Notes: generated by a model not told the origin, from the sequence alone. 64,000 bases of DNA from Maribacter flavus (GCF_008386635.1 NZ_VUOE01000002.1:620001-684000), one strand, 5' to 3'; positions 51,699 to 61,560 are shown, counted from the first letter of the stretch. Program-made: numbers and translations.

Positions 51699-52529
51699 AT
51701 GAGAAAAGGTAAATTGAACTTTTTTGGGTGTATTCTTTCCCTTTTGGCGATTGTTTTCGTTACCTACGGACAGGAATCCGAACCCATAGTTTTGCCGGAA
51801 AATTCAAAATATAAGGAGCCCGTATCCAAGGTGTGGTTCAATACCTACGGGAACATACGAATCGGCAAGCGTTTTTTCTGGGATGCCCAGACCCATTTCA
51901 GGTTCGAGGAAACGGAGAACACCCCATTTATTGGGCAGATCGCTCAAGTTTATAACCGTCACGCCATTGGCTACATCTACGATAAAAAAACCAACTTTAG
52001 TTTGGGTGGGGTAGTGCGCGTCAATTTTAATACAGATGAGGAATCCACGGACAGAAATGTGGTTCCCGAGTGGCGTATTTGGCATCAATACCAGTTCGCC
52101 ATGCCCTTATATTCCGCCATGTTGTATCACAGGATTCGTATCGAGCATCGGTGGACACAGGGGTTTGCGGAAAATAGTGAATATATTTTCAGGAATCGGT
52201 GGCGTTATATGTTCCGGGCCAAAATCCCCCTGAACGATACCAAACTGAAACCCAAAACCTATTACATTTCCCCCGAAGCGGAACTTATCATGCAGAGTGG
52301 CAAGGCTGTGGTGGCCAGCCCTATGGAAGATCTGCGATTGACCACTACCTTGGGTTACATCGCTACCCCGCGGCTCACCTTTGCGGCAGGGCTTATGTAC
52401 TCCCAAGGACAGGACCGCGTCTTTGCGGGGGATTACAAACAAGGGTGGACCCTACGCTTCCATATGTATTTTTCCCCAGATTTTAGGCGTATAAAAAACA
52501 AGCTTCCGGAAATCCATATGACGGATTAG
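51699..52529 (+). CDS. DUF2490-like outer-membrane beta-barrel protein
   Basis: 276 residues. Signal peptide ends near VTYGQ. The rest alternates aromatic and polar residues in strands of about ten (KVWFNTYGNIRIGKRFFWDA, IWHQYQFAMPLYSAMLYHRI, WTLRFHMYFSPDF), the pattern of a small outer-membrane barrel. The WRIWHQYQ and RIRIEHRW signatures fit DUF2490. The function is unknown. It begins 2 bases after the MORN-like gene and is 33 bases before the next one, so it is the middle of the operon. Confidence 0.78.
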   Translation: MRKGKLNFFGCILSLLAIVFVTYGQESEPIVLPENSKYKEPVSKVWFNTYGNIRIGKRFFWDAQTHFRFEETENTPFIGQIAQVYNRHAIGYIYDKKTNFSLGGVVRVNFNTDEESTDRNVVPEWRIWHQYQFAMPLYSAMLYHRIRIEHRWTQGFAENSEYIFRNRWRYMFRAKIPLNDTKLKPKTYYISPEAELIMQSGKAVVASPMEDLRLTTTLGYIATPRLTFAAGLMYSQGQDRVFAGDYKQGWTLRFHMYFSPDFRRIKNKLPEIHMTD

Positions 52530-52562
52530 ACCGTACGTATTGGTATATCAAACGAATCGATT

Positions 52563-53408
52563 ATGAAGTCAAGAAAAGTGTTTTATTTTAGTGCTCTAGC
52601 TGTTGCCATTTTAGGGGTCATGTTATTGCTTTATAGATTCGTCCAGCAGCAGCATCAAATAAGCCAACTTAAGGAAGAAAAGGAAGTAATTCTGGACAAT
52701 TTGAAGGATTTTGAGCGTTTGGCCCAAATGGATTCCCTATTGTTGCAGGGCGATTACGAATTGGCCATAAAATCATATAGTGATACCATCAACAGGAGCA
52801 AGGAAATCAAAATGGGCATTCCGCTTCGCATCGCGCTCGCGGAAAAATTGCTGAACCAAAATAGAAATCCCAATAATCCAAAGGACAGTAGCATCTTGAA
52901 TGCCGACAGTCTACAAATCAAGTCCCTATCTGAAGAAGCTGCAGTACGGCAGTTCGACTCCCTGAGTTTTAATCTAGAAAAGACAAAGCTTCAATTGGAG
53001 CGAGTCAAAAAGCAACTAAAGCAAAAATCCTTTGGAGAATATCTCACTTTTAAGAGTAGAAAGGGAAACCAGCTACATTATATAGGTCAGGTGAAGGATG
53101 GAAAGGCACAGGGCTATGGAATAGCATTATTGGCAACCGGAAGCAGGTATGAGGGAAATTGGAAGAACAATCAACGCCATGGACAGGGAACTTTTTATTG
53201 GCCAGATGGCGAATATTACTCCGGGGAGTTCAAAGATGACCTTCGAAACGGTTTTGGCACCTATTTTTGGCCGAACGGAGAAAAATACGCAGGTCAGTGG
53301 AAGGAGGACAAACGAAGTGGTTCCGGTAAGTTCTTCGATTCAGAAGGTGATGTAGTGGCCAGCGGCGAATGGAACGAGGACAAGTTGGTGGAAATCAACG
53401 ATAGATAA
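52563..53408 (+). CDS. Membrane-anchored MORN-repeat protein
   Basis: 281 residues. One N-terminal membrane helix (residues 8-27) is followed by a coiled coil (residues 30-60, QQHQISQLKEEKEVILDNL). A second helical stretch (residues 120-150) leads to the repeats from about 165 onward: GSRYEGNWKNNQRHGQGTFY, GEYYSGEFKDDLRNGFGTYF and GEKYAGQWKEDKRSGSGKFF are three clear MORN units with their YEGxWKxxxxxGxG pattern. MORN repeats bind lipid or serve as protein scaffolds. It is the third gene of the operon whose first product also has MORN-like strands. Function unknown. Confidence 0.85.
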   Translation: MKSRKVFYFSALAVAILGVMLLLYRFVQQQHQISQLKEEKEVILDNLKDFERLAQMDSLLLQGDYELAIKSYSDTINRSKEIKMGIPLRIALAEKLLNQNRNPNNPKDSSILNADSLQIKSLSEEAAVRQFDSLSFNLEKTKLQLERVKKQLKQKSFGEYLTFKSRKGNQLHYIGQVKDGKAQGYGIALLATGSRYEGNWKNNQRHGQGTFYWPDGEYYSGEFKDDLRNGFGTYFWPNGEKYAGQWKEDKRSGSGKFFDSEGDVVASGEWNEDKLVEINDR

Positions 53409-53416
53409 GTTGCAAC

Positions 53417-54283
53417 CTATTTTTTAAAGATTTTCTTTATTCCTTTAACAAGCAGCAGTACTACAAAACCGACTGCAAGTCCTATGACGAACTCCAACAA
53501 AATGGATGGTATGCTTGGGAATATGTGATGAAGAAATGGTACATTGTGTACAAAGATTCCCCCGGATACCAAAAGTAAGGCTATGGTTCCAATAACGGCA
53601 AGTGACTTTATTACGATTGGAAGTGCATTTACAAAAAACCGACCCACTTTATCCGAAAAACTATTGTCCTCCTCGTTCAAATTGATAAGTCGCAATCCAA
53701 ATTCGTCCATCCGTACGATCAGGGCAACGATGCCGTAAACACCTACAGTGGCCAAAAGCGCCACTACCGTAACCACCCCAATCTGTGTAGTGAGTGGTTC
53801 ATTTATAACCGTACCCAGGGCAATGATCACGATTTCAACGGATAAAATAAAATCAGTTAGTATGGCGGACTTTATCTTTTCCTTTTCCATTTCAAGGATA
53901 TCCTTTTTACTGGGGGCTTCCTCCTTTATGGTGGGCGCCTCGTGGTAATGGGGGAAAATGAACTCGTATATCTTTTCGGCACCTTCATAGGCCAAATAAA
54001 GCCCACCAAGTATCAGGATGATGGTTACGGCGATAGGAAGGAAGGCACTCAGTAAAAAGGCAATGGGAAGAATGATAATTTTGTTGAGCAAGGAACCCTT
54101 TGTAATGGCCCAAAGCACTGGGATTTCGCGCTTGGAAACAAAACCGGATGCTTTTTCCGCGTTTACGGCCAAATCATCCCCCAAAATTCCGGCGGTCTTT
54201 TTGGTGGCCACCTTGCTCATGGTAGCTACGTCGTCCAAAAGTGTTGCCACATCATCCAATACTGCAAAAAAACCTGATGCCAT
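53417..54283 (-). CDS. DUF808 family membrane protein (YedI-like)
   Basis: 288 residues. The DVATLLDDVATMSKVATKKT start is strongly conserved in DUF808. Several membrane helices follow near 68-98, 142-162, 168-188 and 225-285. No enzymatic motif is known. The family occurs in many bacteria without assigned function. The gene is convergent with the MORN protein gene, ending 8 bases from it. Confidence 0.92.
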   Translation of the reverse strand: MASGFFAVLDDVATLLDDVATMSKVATKKTAGILGDDLAVNAEKASGFVSKREIPVLWAITKGSLLNKIIILPIAFLLSAFLPIAVTIILILGGLYLAYEGAEKIYEFIFPHYHEAPTIKEEAPSKKDILEMEKEKIKSAILTDFILSVEIVIIALGTVINEPLTTQIGVVTVVALLATVGVYGIVALIVRMDEFGLRLINLNEEDNSFSDKVGRFFVNALPIVIKSLAVIGTIALLLVSGGIFVHNVPFLHHIFPSIPSILLEFVIGLAVGFVVLLLVKGIKKIFKK

Positions 54284-54407
54284 ATCCTATATTTTTTGGC
54301 AAAAGTAAATTATGATACTGACTTATGGGGATGCAAATGGCCAAAAAATGAACTGACAAATTTTGCAGTCTTGTTTTTTGGTTTCCGTATGTCTTTGGGA
54401 AACCCGA

Positions 54408-56297
54408 CTAATTCTTGTGTACCCTATAGGTTATACGTCTGTTCGTAATGATGGTATTTACCTGTATCTGGAGGCTGGCTATGGCACTGGTGGTCTGTGC
54501 GCAGATATAGGCAACATCGGTCAAGACAACTCGGTATTGCTCCCCATTTTGCGAAGGAGTCGGATTGGTGATGTTGAGGGTTGCAGAATTCGAACCGCTG
54601 AACATGGCATTGTCCGTTATATCCGTCCAAAGACCTCCTATAAACCGTTGCCATTGATAGGTGTCGGCATTCGTTGCCGAAACAGATAGACTACCGCTAC
54701 ATCCGGGACAAATTATGGCATCCGAGGGCTGTGTGGTTATAATGGGCGGTGCTCCGGCCTGTCTAAAATCGAACACGGCGTCCGCATCGGCATCGGCAGG
54801 CACCGTGTAACCGTCCGATCCTGAGGTGACTACACCGTTGGCATCCGTGGATATGGGATTAGGACCCAGGAGTCCGTCCGAATTGTTATCCGTAAATCCG
54901 GCTTCCAAAACATCGTTACACCCATCGTTATCGGAATCCAAATCTACAATATCCAAAATACCATCGCTATCGCTATCTGAATAGGTATAGTTGATACTTC
55001 CGCCGTTAGGGTCGGTCTGAACCAAATTGGGAACCCCGTCCGAACCAACGGCCCCATTCAACACACCGTTTGTATGTGTCTGTCCATGGCCTGCTTCCAC
55101 TGCGTCATAGATGCCATCGTTATCGCTATCCAGGTCAAATCGGTTAAAAATTCCATCGCCATCCGTGTCGCACTCGCCGCTAAATCTGATCTGACCGTTC
55201 ATATTGGTAGGTCCCGTCACGAACTGACCTATGGTAATCGTATTGGTTCCGGATGGATTCCATGGCACTGTTATGGGTGGAACATCCAATGTTAAGGGCA
55301 AAAGAGTGCCACCCGGCGATTGCGCTCCATACAGTTTCAGGTGTCCATCGGCATCTACGATCACTCTGAGCATGGGGTTTGCCAATGTTCCAGTCATAGA
55401 CCAAAGTTGAGGAACGCCTCCCTGTCCATAGGTAAATCCCGTACTGAACCTTGCAAAGTTACCAGGTGCGCCGGGTTGGAATTGAAACTCCGTAGCAATA
55501 TCGGTTCCGTTGATGGTTAGGTTGAATGAATTATCAATTGAGACAAAGTCAATGTACATATTACCCCGTCCTGTAGTTGCCGTATTCGTTATAGCGCTTC
55601 CACCTGAAGAATTAAAATTCTGTGTGGATGTAGAATTAAATGTACATTCATCCCAATCCAAAATTCCATCATTGTCATTATCGAAATCGGCGACATCCTC
55701 AATACCATCACCATCTGTATCCACGGGTACCACTGCAGAAATCAGAACATTGTCTAAGTAAGCATAATCATCTGACTGCCAATTTGTATTCGATTTTGCG
55801 AAACGTATTACTGTATTTGCCGATATGTAAGCGGTTATATCCTGTGTAAAAGAACCATTACCTGAAAGCGTTCCAATTTGGGTGTAAGGAGCGCCGCCCG
55901 TGCTGGAAATATATACACCAAGTTGTCGGTTTCCACCAAGGCTATTGGTATTATAATCAAAGCTAAGAGTAGCTGAAGTGGCATTGGAAAGGTTTGCGGT
56001 TCTTCGAATATCTTCTGTTGACAAACGATACAAATATAGTTGCTGATTTTGAATACTAATATATTGTGCGGATGGGCCATTATTGGTATCCCCGGATTCA
56101 ATCCAATTGGTTGCCCAATTGGTATTTCCGTCATTCCTAGCGTAGGAAACCGTTGAGAAAGTATCGGAAAAGGTAACTTGGGCCATTAGTTGACCTAAAA
56201 ACATAAGGAAACACCCAAAGAACAAATAGCGTCTTCGGTTGCCCAGTTTACGGTATTTCTTTTCAAAAATGATTTTCAGCATGCAACTAATTCTCAC
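54408..56297 (-). CDS. Surface protein with thrombospondin type 3-like calcium repeats
   Basis: 629 residues; ATG 56282 (MLKIIFEKKYRK) is an alternative start. Signal peptide ends near LGQLMAQ. An N-terminal jelly-roll-like domain covers residues 45-190. Then come Asp-rich calcium-binding repeats: DTDGDGIEDVADFDNDNDGI near 193-212, DTDGDGIFNRFDLDSDNDGI near 370-389, and DSDSDGILDIVDLDSDNDG, all of the thrombospondin-type-3 pattern. An Ig-like domain (IITTQPSDAIICPG) precedes the end. The C-terminus is ITNRRITYRVHKN and shows no canonical type IX secretion sorting domain. Probably secreted or surface-bound; role unknown, adhesion inferred. Confidence 0.8.
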   Translation of the reverse strand: MRISCMLKIIFEKKYRKLGNRRRYLFFGCFLMFLGQLMAQVTFSDTFSTVSYARNDGNTNWATNWIESGDTNNGPSAQYISIQNQQLYLYRLSTEDIRRTANLSNATSATLSFDYNTNSLGGNRQLGVYISSTGGAPYTQIGTLSGNGSFTQDITAYISANTVIRFAKSNTNWQSDDYAYLDNVLISAVVPVDTDGDGIEDVADFDNDNDGILDWDECTFNSTSTQNFNSSGGSAITNTATTGRGNMYIDFVSIDNSFNLTINGTDIATEFQFQPGAPGNFARFSTGFTYGQGGVPQLWSMTGTLANPMLRVIVDADGHLKLYGAQSPGGTLLPLTLDVPPITVPWNPSGTNTITIGQFVTGPTNMNGQIRFSGECDTDGDGIFNRFDLDSDNDGIYDAVEAGHGQTHTNGVLNGAVGSDGVPNLVQTDPNGGSINYTYSDSDSDGILDIVDLDSDNDGCNDVLEAGFTDNNSDGLLGPNPISTDANGVVTSGSDGYTVPADADADAVFDFRQAGAPPIITTQPSDAIICPGCSGSLSVSATNADTYQWQRFIGGLWTDITDNAMFSGSNSATLNITNPTPSQNGEQYRVVLTDVAYICAQTTSAIASLQIQVNTIITNRRITYRVHKN

Positions 56298-56564
56298 CCT
56301 AAAGTTCCTAAAGGGTTAAGGAATCGCAAAAGTATTGTTGGTAATTAGGAAATAAATAAGGTGACTGGGTGGATACCTGTGGTTTGGTCCCTAGTTCAAA
56401 GTTATTTTTTGGAAACCCCTGACTTATTCAAAAGAAGGTTGGTTCAAATGAAATAAGGTTGATTTGATGCGCAAGGTGCATATATCGAAAATCGTGATAT
56501 TTATTTGTTCAAACCTATTAAATGTTATAATTTTTAACAACTAATTAAAACGAACAATTGAAAA

Positions 56565-57605
56565 ATGAAAAAAAACAGATTTAATTTAGATTTGGGCTGG
56601 TCAAAGCTCATGATTGCAGGTACCCTTTGCGGTGCTTTTTTATTTACTTCATGTTCTGAAGATTCCCTTGACTCCCCTGAAGCTGAGCTAGGGGATGTAC
56701 AGAAAACTGAACTTGAGTTAAAATCCGGTTCGTTCGATCCCATTATCATCGATGACTTGGGTGAAGGTTCTTTAAAAACGACTACGGCGGCGGGTGTAGA
56801 TCGTGGGCGTTTTAATATAACCTTAAAGTATTTATTGCCACCTACGGATAGACAAGTGGAAGTTTTTGAAGCCGCAGCCGCCAGATGGGAACGAATTATT
56901 ATTAAGGATGTTCCTTCGTTCACAGGTACATTACCCTCCGCATTTGATGGGTTGCCACCTGTTGTCGAGGATGGAACCGTGGATGACATCATTATTGAAG
57001 TAGCGTTGGCACCCATTGACGGTCCAGGGAATATCTTAGGGCAGGCAGGGCCAAGCTTCGTGAGAACTGACGATTTCCTCACACTTTCCGGAGTGATGTT
57101 TTTTGACGTGGCCGATTTGGATTTTCTCGAACAATTGGATTTGTTCGAAGAGGTCATCGTGCACGAAATGGGCCATGTTCTAGGAATAGGTACCTTATGG
57201 AACACAGCACCTTTTGGTTTTGATAGAACATTACGTGTTGGTACGCCCGATGCTCCCTATTTTGCAGGTAGAAAAGCAAATGTGTTCTGGAATGCGGAAG
57301 GTGGTACGGATGAGCTTCCCATCGAAGGCGACTTTGGTCCAGGTACGCGTTTTGGACATTGGGACGAAGGTGCACTCAACAACGAGTTGATGACAGGATT
57401 CTTAAATTTAGGAGAAAACCCGTTAAGCAGAATCACAGCAGGCTCTATGTCGGATTTAGGGTATGGGGCTGCCAGCGTTGGGGAATCCTATGATCTGCCC
57501 AAAGGTACGCCAGGAATTGCGGCTAAAGGTACCGGTGAAGGACTGCACATTGCTAAAATGGAAACCTTATTGCAACCTATTGGTTTTGTGAATATGAAAA
57601 AATAA
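56565..57605 (+). CDS. Leishmanolysin-like (M8) zinc metalloprotease lipoprotein
   Basis: 346 residues. Lipobox FLFTSC near residue 30 places it at the envelope. Zinc-binding and catalytic motif HEMGHVLGIG at 200-209 fits HExxHxxGxG, and the third His of FGHWDEGALNNELMTG lies near 264 with a Met-turn (ELMT). The separation of about 60 residues between the two parts is the leishmanolysin (M8) arrangement. The substrate is unknown; an extracellular protease is inferred. Two regions after the signal are Ser/Thr- and acid-rich, possibly a linker or propeptide. A terminator follows the stop. Confidence 0.85.
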   Translation: MKKNRFNLDLGWSKLMIAGTLCGAFLFTSCSEDSLDSPEAELGDVQKTELELKSGSFDPIIIDDLGEGSLKTTTAAGVDRGRFNITLKYLLPPTDRQVEVFEAAAARWERIIIKDVPSFTGTLPSAFDGLPPVVEDGTVDDIIIEVALAPIDGPGNILGQAGPSFVRTDDFLTLSGVMFFDVADLDFLEQLDLFEEVIVHEMGHVLGIGTLWNTAPFGFDRTLRVGTPDAPYFAGRKANVFWNAEGGTDELPIEGDFGPGTRFGHWDEGALNNELMTGFLNLGENPLSRITAGSMSDLGYGAASVGESYDLPKGTPGIAAKGTGEGLHIAKMETLLQPIGFVNMKK

Positions 57606-57628
57606 TTCGGAAAATTAAGGTCCGATCT

Positions 57629-57665
57629 AAAAAGCCCGTTCCAAAAGTTTGGAATGGGCTTTTTT
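57629..57665 (+). terminator. Terminator after the leishmanolysin-like gene
   Basis: A long stem AAAAAGCCCGTTCCAAA against TTTGGAATGGGCTTTTT with one G-U pair and a tiny loop, ending in a T run. Confidence 0.92.
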
Positions 57666-58244
57666 GTATGTAAATTTTTTGGGAGGTGTAACATATTTCC
57701 GAAGCTCTTAGGTCGGTCATTAATTATGTTTGTTAAGAAAATATGGTATTCGTTGAGATACTAGTATCTGTAGCAAATACCTATATTGATTGGGTTACAT
57801 GGATTCTAGCTCACCATAATTCTCTTAAACTGGTATGTGAAAGAATAAATACCAAAAAAGTGTAAGTTACTTAATGCGCAGCATGTCCAAAAAGGGAAGT
57901 AACACAGTAATATTTAAAGAAAGCCAATCTTCTAGTACAATGGGATTGGGAAATAACTTTGACAAGGACCGAGGACCGATTTTTGCCATAGCTTATATCG
58001 CTGGAATAGCATATTAAGGAATAACAAATACAAAACTGTTGCTTTATAGGGAGAGCTAATAAATTATTCAAAAAAAAATAAAAAGTCTCGGCATCGCACA
58101 ACAGCTTTTTTTAAAGTTATTTCCAAATAAAATGTGGAATAAATAGTAAGTCTTGTAAGAAAATGCTTCTATATTCGTTACCTTCTTATTAAAAAGATTT
58201 GGGTCATGTTTTTTACATAGCCAAAATTATAAAACCAACCTTTT
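57666..58244. other. AT-rich gap of 579 bases, no supported gene
   Basis: After the terminator the sequence is AT-rich up to ATG 58245. A minus-strand frame at 57871-58101 has no start context or homology pattern. No promoter box could be fixed. Confidence 0.45.
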
Positions 58245-60422
58245 ATGATTAGAAAACTATGCTATTCCATTTTATTCGTTGTTTCATTGCAATCATGTTC
58301 CACCGAAGAAGAGCAACAAAAAATTCCTGATACCGTAGCACCGGTAATAGAGGTTTCTATAGCAGGTATTCCCAATTTAAGCATGGGCCCAATAAAAGTG
58401 GGTAGTAGCGTAAATATAAGTATTGATGCTAAGGACGAAAGTGGAATAAAAAGAGTGGAAGCGTTTATTGATGATCAAAAAGTTGGTGAGGATTTAATCG
58501 CACCTTATGAATTGATTTTAGACTTGACTTTTTTCTCCGCAAAAAAACAGGTCATTAGTTCAAAAAATGCGGATTATAAATTGAGTATTCTAGTGACGGA
58601 TATCGCCGATAATGAAACCCTCAAAGAATTTACTATAATAATAGACAATGATGTACCCTTAATAACGGAAGTTACCCTAGAAGAGGGAGATATGTTACAG
58701 GGAATTGATAATGCAATTATGTTTTCCGCTACGGATAATGACGAAATTTCCTCAGTTTCTGTTCTTGTTAATGGACAATCGATACCGTATGCTCAAGAAA
58801 ATAAGTACAATTTTAACCTAGACACATCAAACCTTCAAGATGGACCCAATGAATTGCAAATTCAGGTTTCTGACTTAGCAGGTAATACAGCCTCCTACAC
58901 TGTTACTTTTCTTGTCGACAACTCAGGACCTGAAATAGTATTGGACGCGTTGGAACCGGATATGATAATCGATGAACAGATTACCCTAAATCCAGTTGTA
59001 ACCGATTCCTTTTCAGAGGTAGATACACTTCAACTATACTTTAGGGATGAGTTGATTCATGAATTTGATCTAACTACAGAAATTAGTTTTGATTTCAATC
59101 CTGACCTTTTTGAATTAGGAGAAGGAGAAATTAAATTTATTGCCACGGATAGTTTGGGTAATAAAACCATTTCTATTTGGAGTGTATTATTACAGCGGCT
59201 CATATTTACTTTAAATATTCCGGATGATTATTTAAGCTATAATATTCCTGCTTCACATTATGTCATAGCTTCGAATTTGGACGGTAGTTTGATTGATATT
59301 GAACAACTCACCCATGATTCTAGACAAGTAAAATTACATGCAGTTGAGAACTTTGCTATAGATCAAGAATTCACCATAACTTTTGCATCTTTGGGATCAA
59401 ATGGTGTTGCTTCTTATTTGTACAGTATAACCAATGTCAATCTAGAAAACCTAAATACACTTACCCTGGAGACCTCCACTCGTTACACCGGGGATGGCGG
59501 TACGTATTATCCCATTAATGGAAAACCTCAGGATTTACAGCTCTCCTTTTTTGGAAGAGATTATTATTTTTCCTCTAATGAAGCAGGCGATCCCCTTGTT
59601 ACCAATTTTACAAGTTCAAACATGATGGATACTCAGGATCCTGCATATATGTATGGATTTAATCCCATTACCAATTTTTACAGTTACTTATTGATTGAGA
59701 GGCCTATAGCTTCCGGTTTCGAGATTAATTATTCAGATTTCGTTCAGGACAATTTAGTTGATAAACAAATAATTATGACACCTGCAGAATATATGACCGA
59801 AACAAAGAATTTAAGTATTTATGGTTTTTTTAATCAAACAGGTGAAGTCAATGATATCTACCATCAAATTTGGAGTTACGGATATGGAGCCAATGCCAGT
59901 TTTGGATACAATTATATTTTAAACACCCAGTTTTATTCCCATGCCCATAGTTTTAATTCAGGCAATTATCAATCCAAAGGTTTAGGTATTCCCCGGGATA
60001 ATATTAGCATTCCAGATTGGACCGTTAATTTTTCAATGACAAATAACGAAGTACAAATTTCGACCACTGGAACAGGGCATTCGATAGGTGAAATTTATAT
60101 GGAAGGTGGCTATGATATAGGGGCGCCCTATCAATGGAATTTGTTTTTTGATAGCTCTAAAATCACATCCATATCATTACCCAATATACCCGAACTGTTA
60201 CAGAATTTTCCAATTTACGATGTCTACAAGAATAATCAGATTGAGATTGGTAGGGTATCCGTAGGTAGATATGAATCATTCAATGGTTATAACTCGTATC
60301 TAGAACAGATAATTAAAGGTAATAAGGCATTTAAAAAGGCAGCGCCAAGGTTCGAGAGTATTTTTACGGGTGAAACTACCCAAACATTTTCCAACAACGA
60401 TTATTTTTGGAATTGGTGGTAG
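58245..60422 (+). CDS. Ig-like-domain surface lipoprotein
   Basis: 725 residues. Lipobox SLQSC near residue 18. Residues 30-320 hold about three Ig/cadherin-like repeats, each beginning with a VxPxIxEV- or SGPEIVLD-type strand and ending in a D-x-A-G-N-T or DSLGN turn (VSDLAGNTASYTVTFLVDNS). The remaining 400 residues form an unknown beta-rich domain with many Asn, Tyr and Ser. Codons are clearly more AT-rich than in the genes on either side, suggesting later acquisition. A role in surface binding is inferred. Confidence 0.72.
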   Translation: MIRKLCYSILFVVSLQSCSTEEEQQKIPDTVAPVIEVSIAGIPNLSMGPIKVGSSVNISIDAKDESGIKRVEAFIDDQKVGEDLIAPYELILDLTFFSAKKQVISSKNADYKLSILVTDIADNETLKEFTIIIDNDVPLITEVTLEEGDMLQGIDNAIMFSATDNDEISSVSVLVNGQSIPYAQENKYNFNLDTSNLQDGPNELQIQVSDLAGNTASYTVTFLVDNSGPEIVLDALEPDMIIDEQITLNPVVTDSFSEVDTLQLYFRDELIHEFDLTTEISFDFNPDLFELGEGEIKFIATDSLGNKTISIWSVLLQRLIFTLNIPDDYLSYNIPASHYVIASNLDGSLIDIEQLTHDSRQVKLHAVENFAIDQEFTITFASLGSNGVASYLYSITNVNLENLNTLTLETSTRYTGDGGTYYPINGKPQDLQLSFFGRDYYFSSNEAGDPLVTNFTSSNMMDTQDPAYMYGFNPITNFYSYLLIERPIASGFEINYSDFVQDNLVDKQIIMTPAEYMTETKNLSIYGFFNQTGEVNDIYHQIWSYGYGANASFGYNYILNTQFYSHAHSFNSGNYQSKGLGIPRDNISIPDWTVNFSMTNNEVQISTTGTGHSIGEIYMEGGYDIGAPYQWNLFFDSSKITSISLPNIPELLQNFPIYDVYKNNQIEIGRVSVGRYESFNGYNSYLEQIIKGNKAFKKAAPRFESIFTGETTQTFSNNDYFWNWW

Positions 60423-60555
60423 ACGTGAATACTTGTCATAGTAGAAAACGACATTACTATCAGCACCTAAGTAAATTTTGGTTACTTTAGAAAACTTTTG
60501 GGTATGGCACCCAAATCAAGTTTATGAACGATAGTAAGTAATTCAAAATGATCAA

Positions 60556-61344
60556 ATGACCATTTCATTAAATCGCATTTCCTTTAGTTTTCTATGTTTT
60601 TTGCTATTGATTTTTTCCTGTAAGCAACAGGAAGAAAAGGCGAAATTCAAAATTGAACGCTCCAAGGAACTCGCCATTAAAAACAAGGTTCACAATCAAT
60701 TGTTGGATATCGAAAAAGAACAGGGGTGGAGGTTACTATTTGATGGTAAGACCCTGGACGGGTGGCATTTGTTTAATAAACCCGATTCTACAAGCTTTTC
60801 GGCTTGGGAAGTGAAAGATGGTGCCATTTATTGCAACGCTACAGATGAAAGCAGAGTATTTGGGGATTTGGTAACAAATACCGAATTCGAGAACTTCGAA
60901 CTTCAATTCGAGTGGCAAATGGGCCTTCGCGGTAACGGCGGTGTCTTCATCAATGTTCAGGAAACCCCAGTGTATCGTGCGACCTATGAGACCGGTCCAG
61001 AATATCAACTATTGGACCCTGAACACTCTGATACAAACACTCCCATGAAAAGACCCGGTTGCCTTTGGGGCCTTTATCCACAAACGAACGAGGCAAAGGC
61101 CAATCCCACAGGACAATGGAACACAGCCAAAATCGTGCAACAAGATGGTCAAATACAATTCTACCTCAACGGAATTCTTACGGCAGAAGCGGATTTAACA
61201 TCTCCAGAATGGTCAAAAACGGTCGCGGAGTCAAATTTTAGGGACCGACCCGCATTTGGAAGGGCCACCCAAGGAAAAATCGCCCTACAGAACTGGTATT
61301 TTGAATCGTGGTTCCGTGATATTAAGATTCGGGAGTTGCGTTAA
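60556..61344 (+). CDS. DUF1080 (3-keto-disaccharide hydrolase-like) lipoprotein
   Basis: 262 residues. Lipobox LIFSC near residue 22. The rest is a concanavalin-like beta-sandwich with the DUF1080 signatures: GWRLLFDGKTLDGWHLFNKP near 57-76, WQMGLRGNGGVFINV near 120-134, YETGPEYQLLDPEHSD near 143-158, and WYFESWFRDIKIREL at the end. The domain is linked to hydrolysis of 3-keto-disaccharides and is often found near sugar-metabolism genes. Catalytic residues were not fixed here. It acts in the periplasm or at the outer membrane. Confidence 0.88.
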   Translation: MTISLNRISFSFLCFLLLIFSCKQQEEKAKFKIERSKELAIKNKVHNQLLDIEKEQGWRLLFDGKTLDGWHLFNKPDSTSFSAWEVKDGAIYCNATDESRVFGDLVTNTEFENFELQFEWQMGLRGNGGVFINVQETPVYRATYETGPEYQLLDPEHSDTNTPMKRPGCLWGLYPQTNEAKANPTGQWNTAKIVQQDGQIQFYLNGILTAEADLTSPEWSKTVAESNFRDRPAFGRATQGKIALQNWYFESWFRDIKIRELR

Positions 61345-61395
61345 AAATTTAGGATAGCATTTTTAAAGTATTCAAAGAATAAACTTAAAGGCTAT

Positions 61396-61432
61396 TGTTC
61401 CCTATTCACGACCACTTCAAAAAAAGGGAACA
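61396..61432. repeat. Inverted repeat upstream of ggt
   Basis: TGTTCCCT (61396-61403) and AGGGAACA (61425-61432) are exact inverted arms separated by 21 bases. A regulator-binding site or weak hairpin is possible; nothing more can be said. Confidence 0.4.
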
Positions 61433-61560
61433 TAAGGGTTTTGCGCTTTCTAGTATATCAATTTTTAGAAAAGTCACGAAATTCGAATGGACTATCCGTA
61501 TATTTAAGGGTATAAGAGGGCCGTGCCTTTCCGGTCAAACGTTGAAGTCACTAAAAATAT

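Noticed and set aside
57871..58101. 76-codon minus-strand frame in the gap after the leishmanolysin-like gene
   Set aside because: The peptide is Cys- and Phe-rich without domain pattern, has no promoter or ribosome site, and lies in AT-rich DNA where such frames occur by chance.
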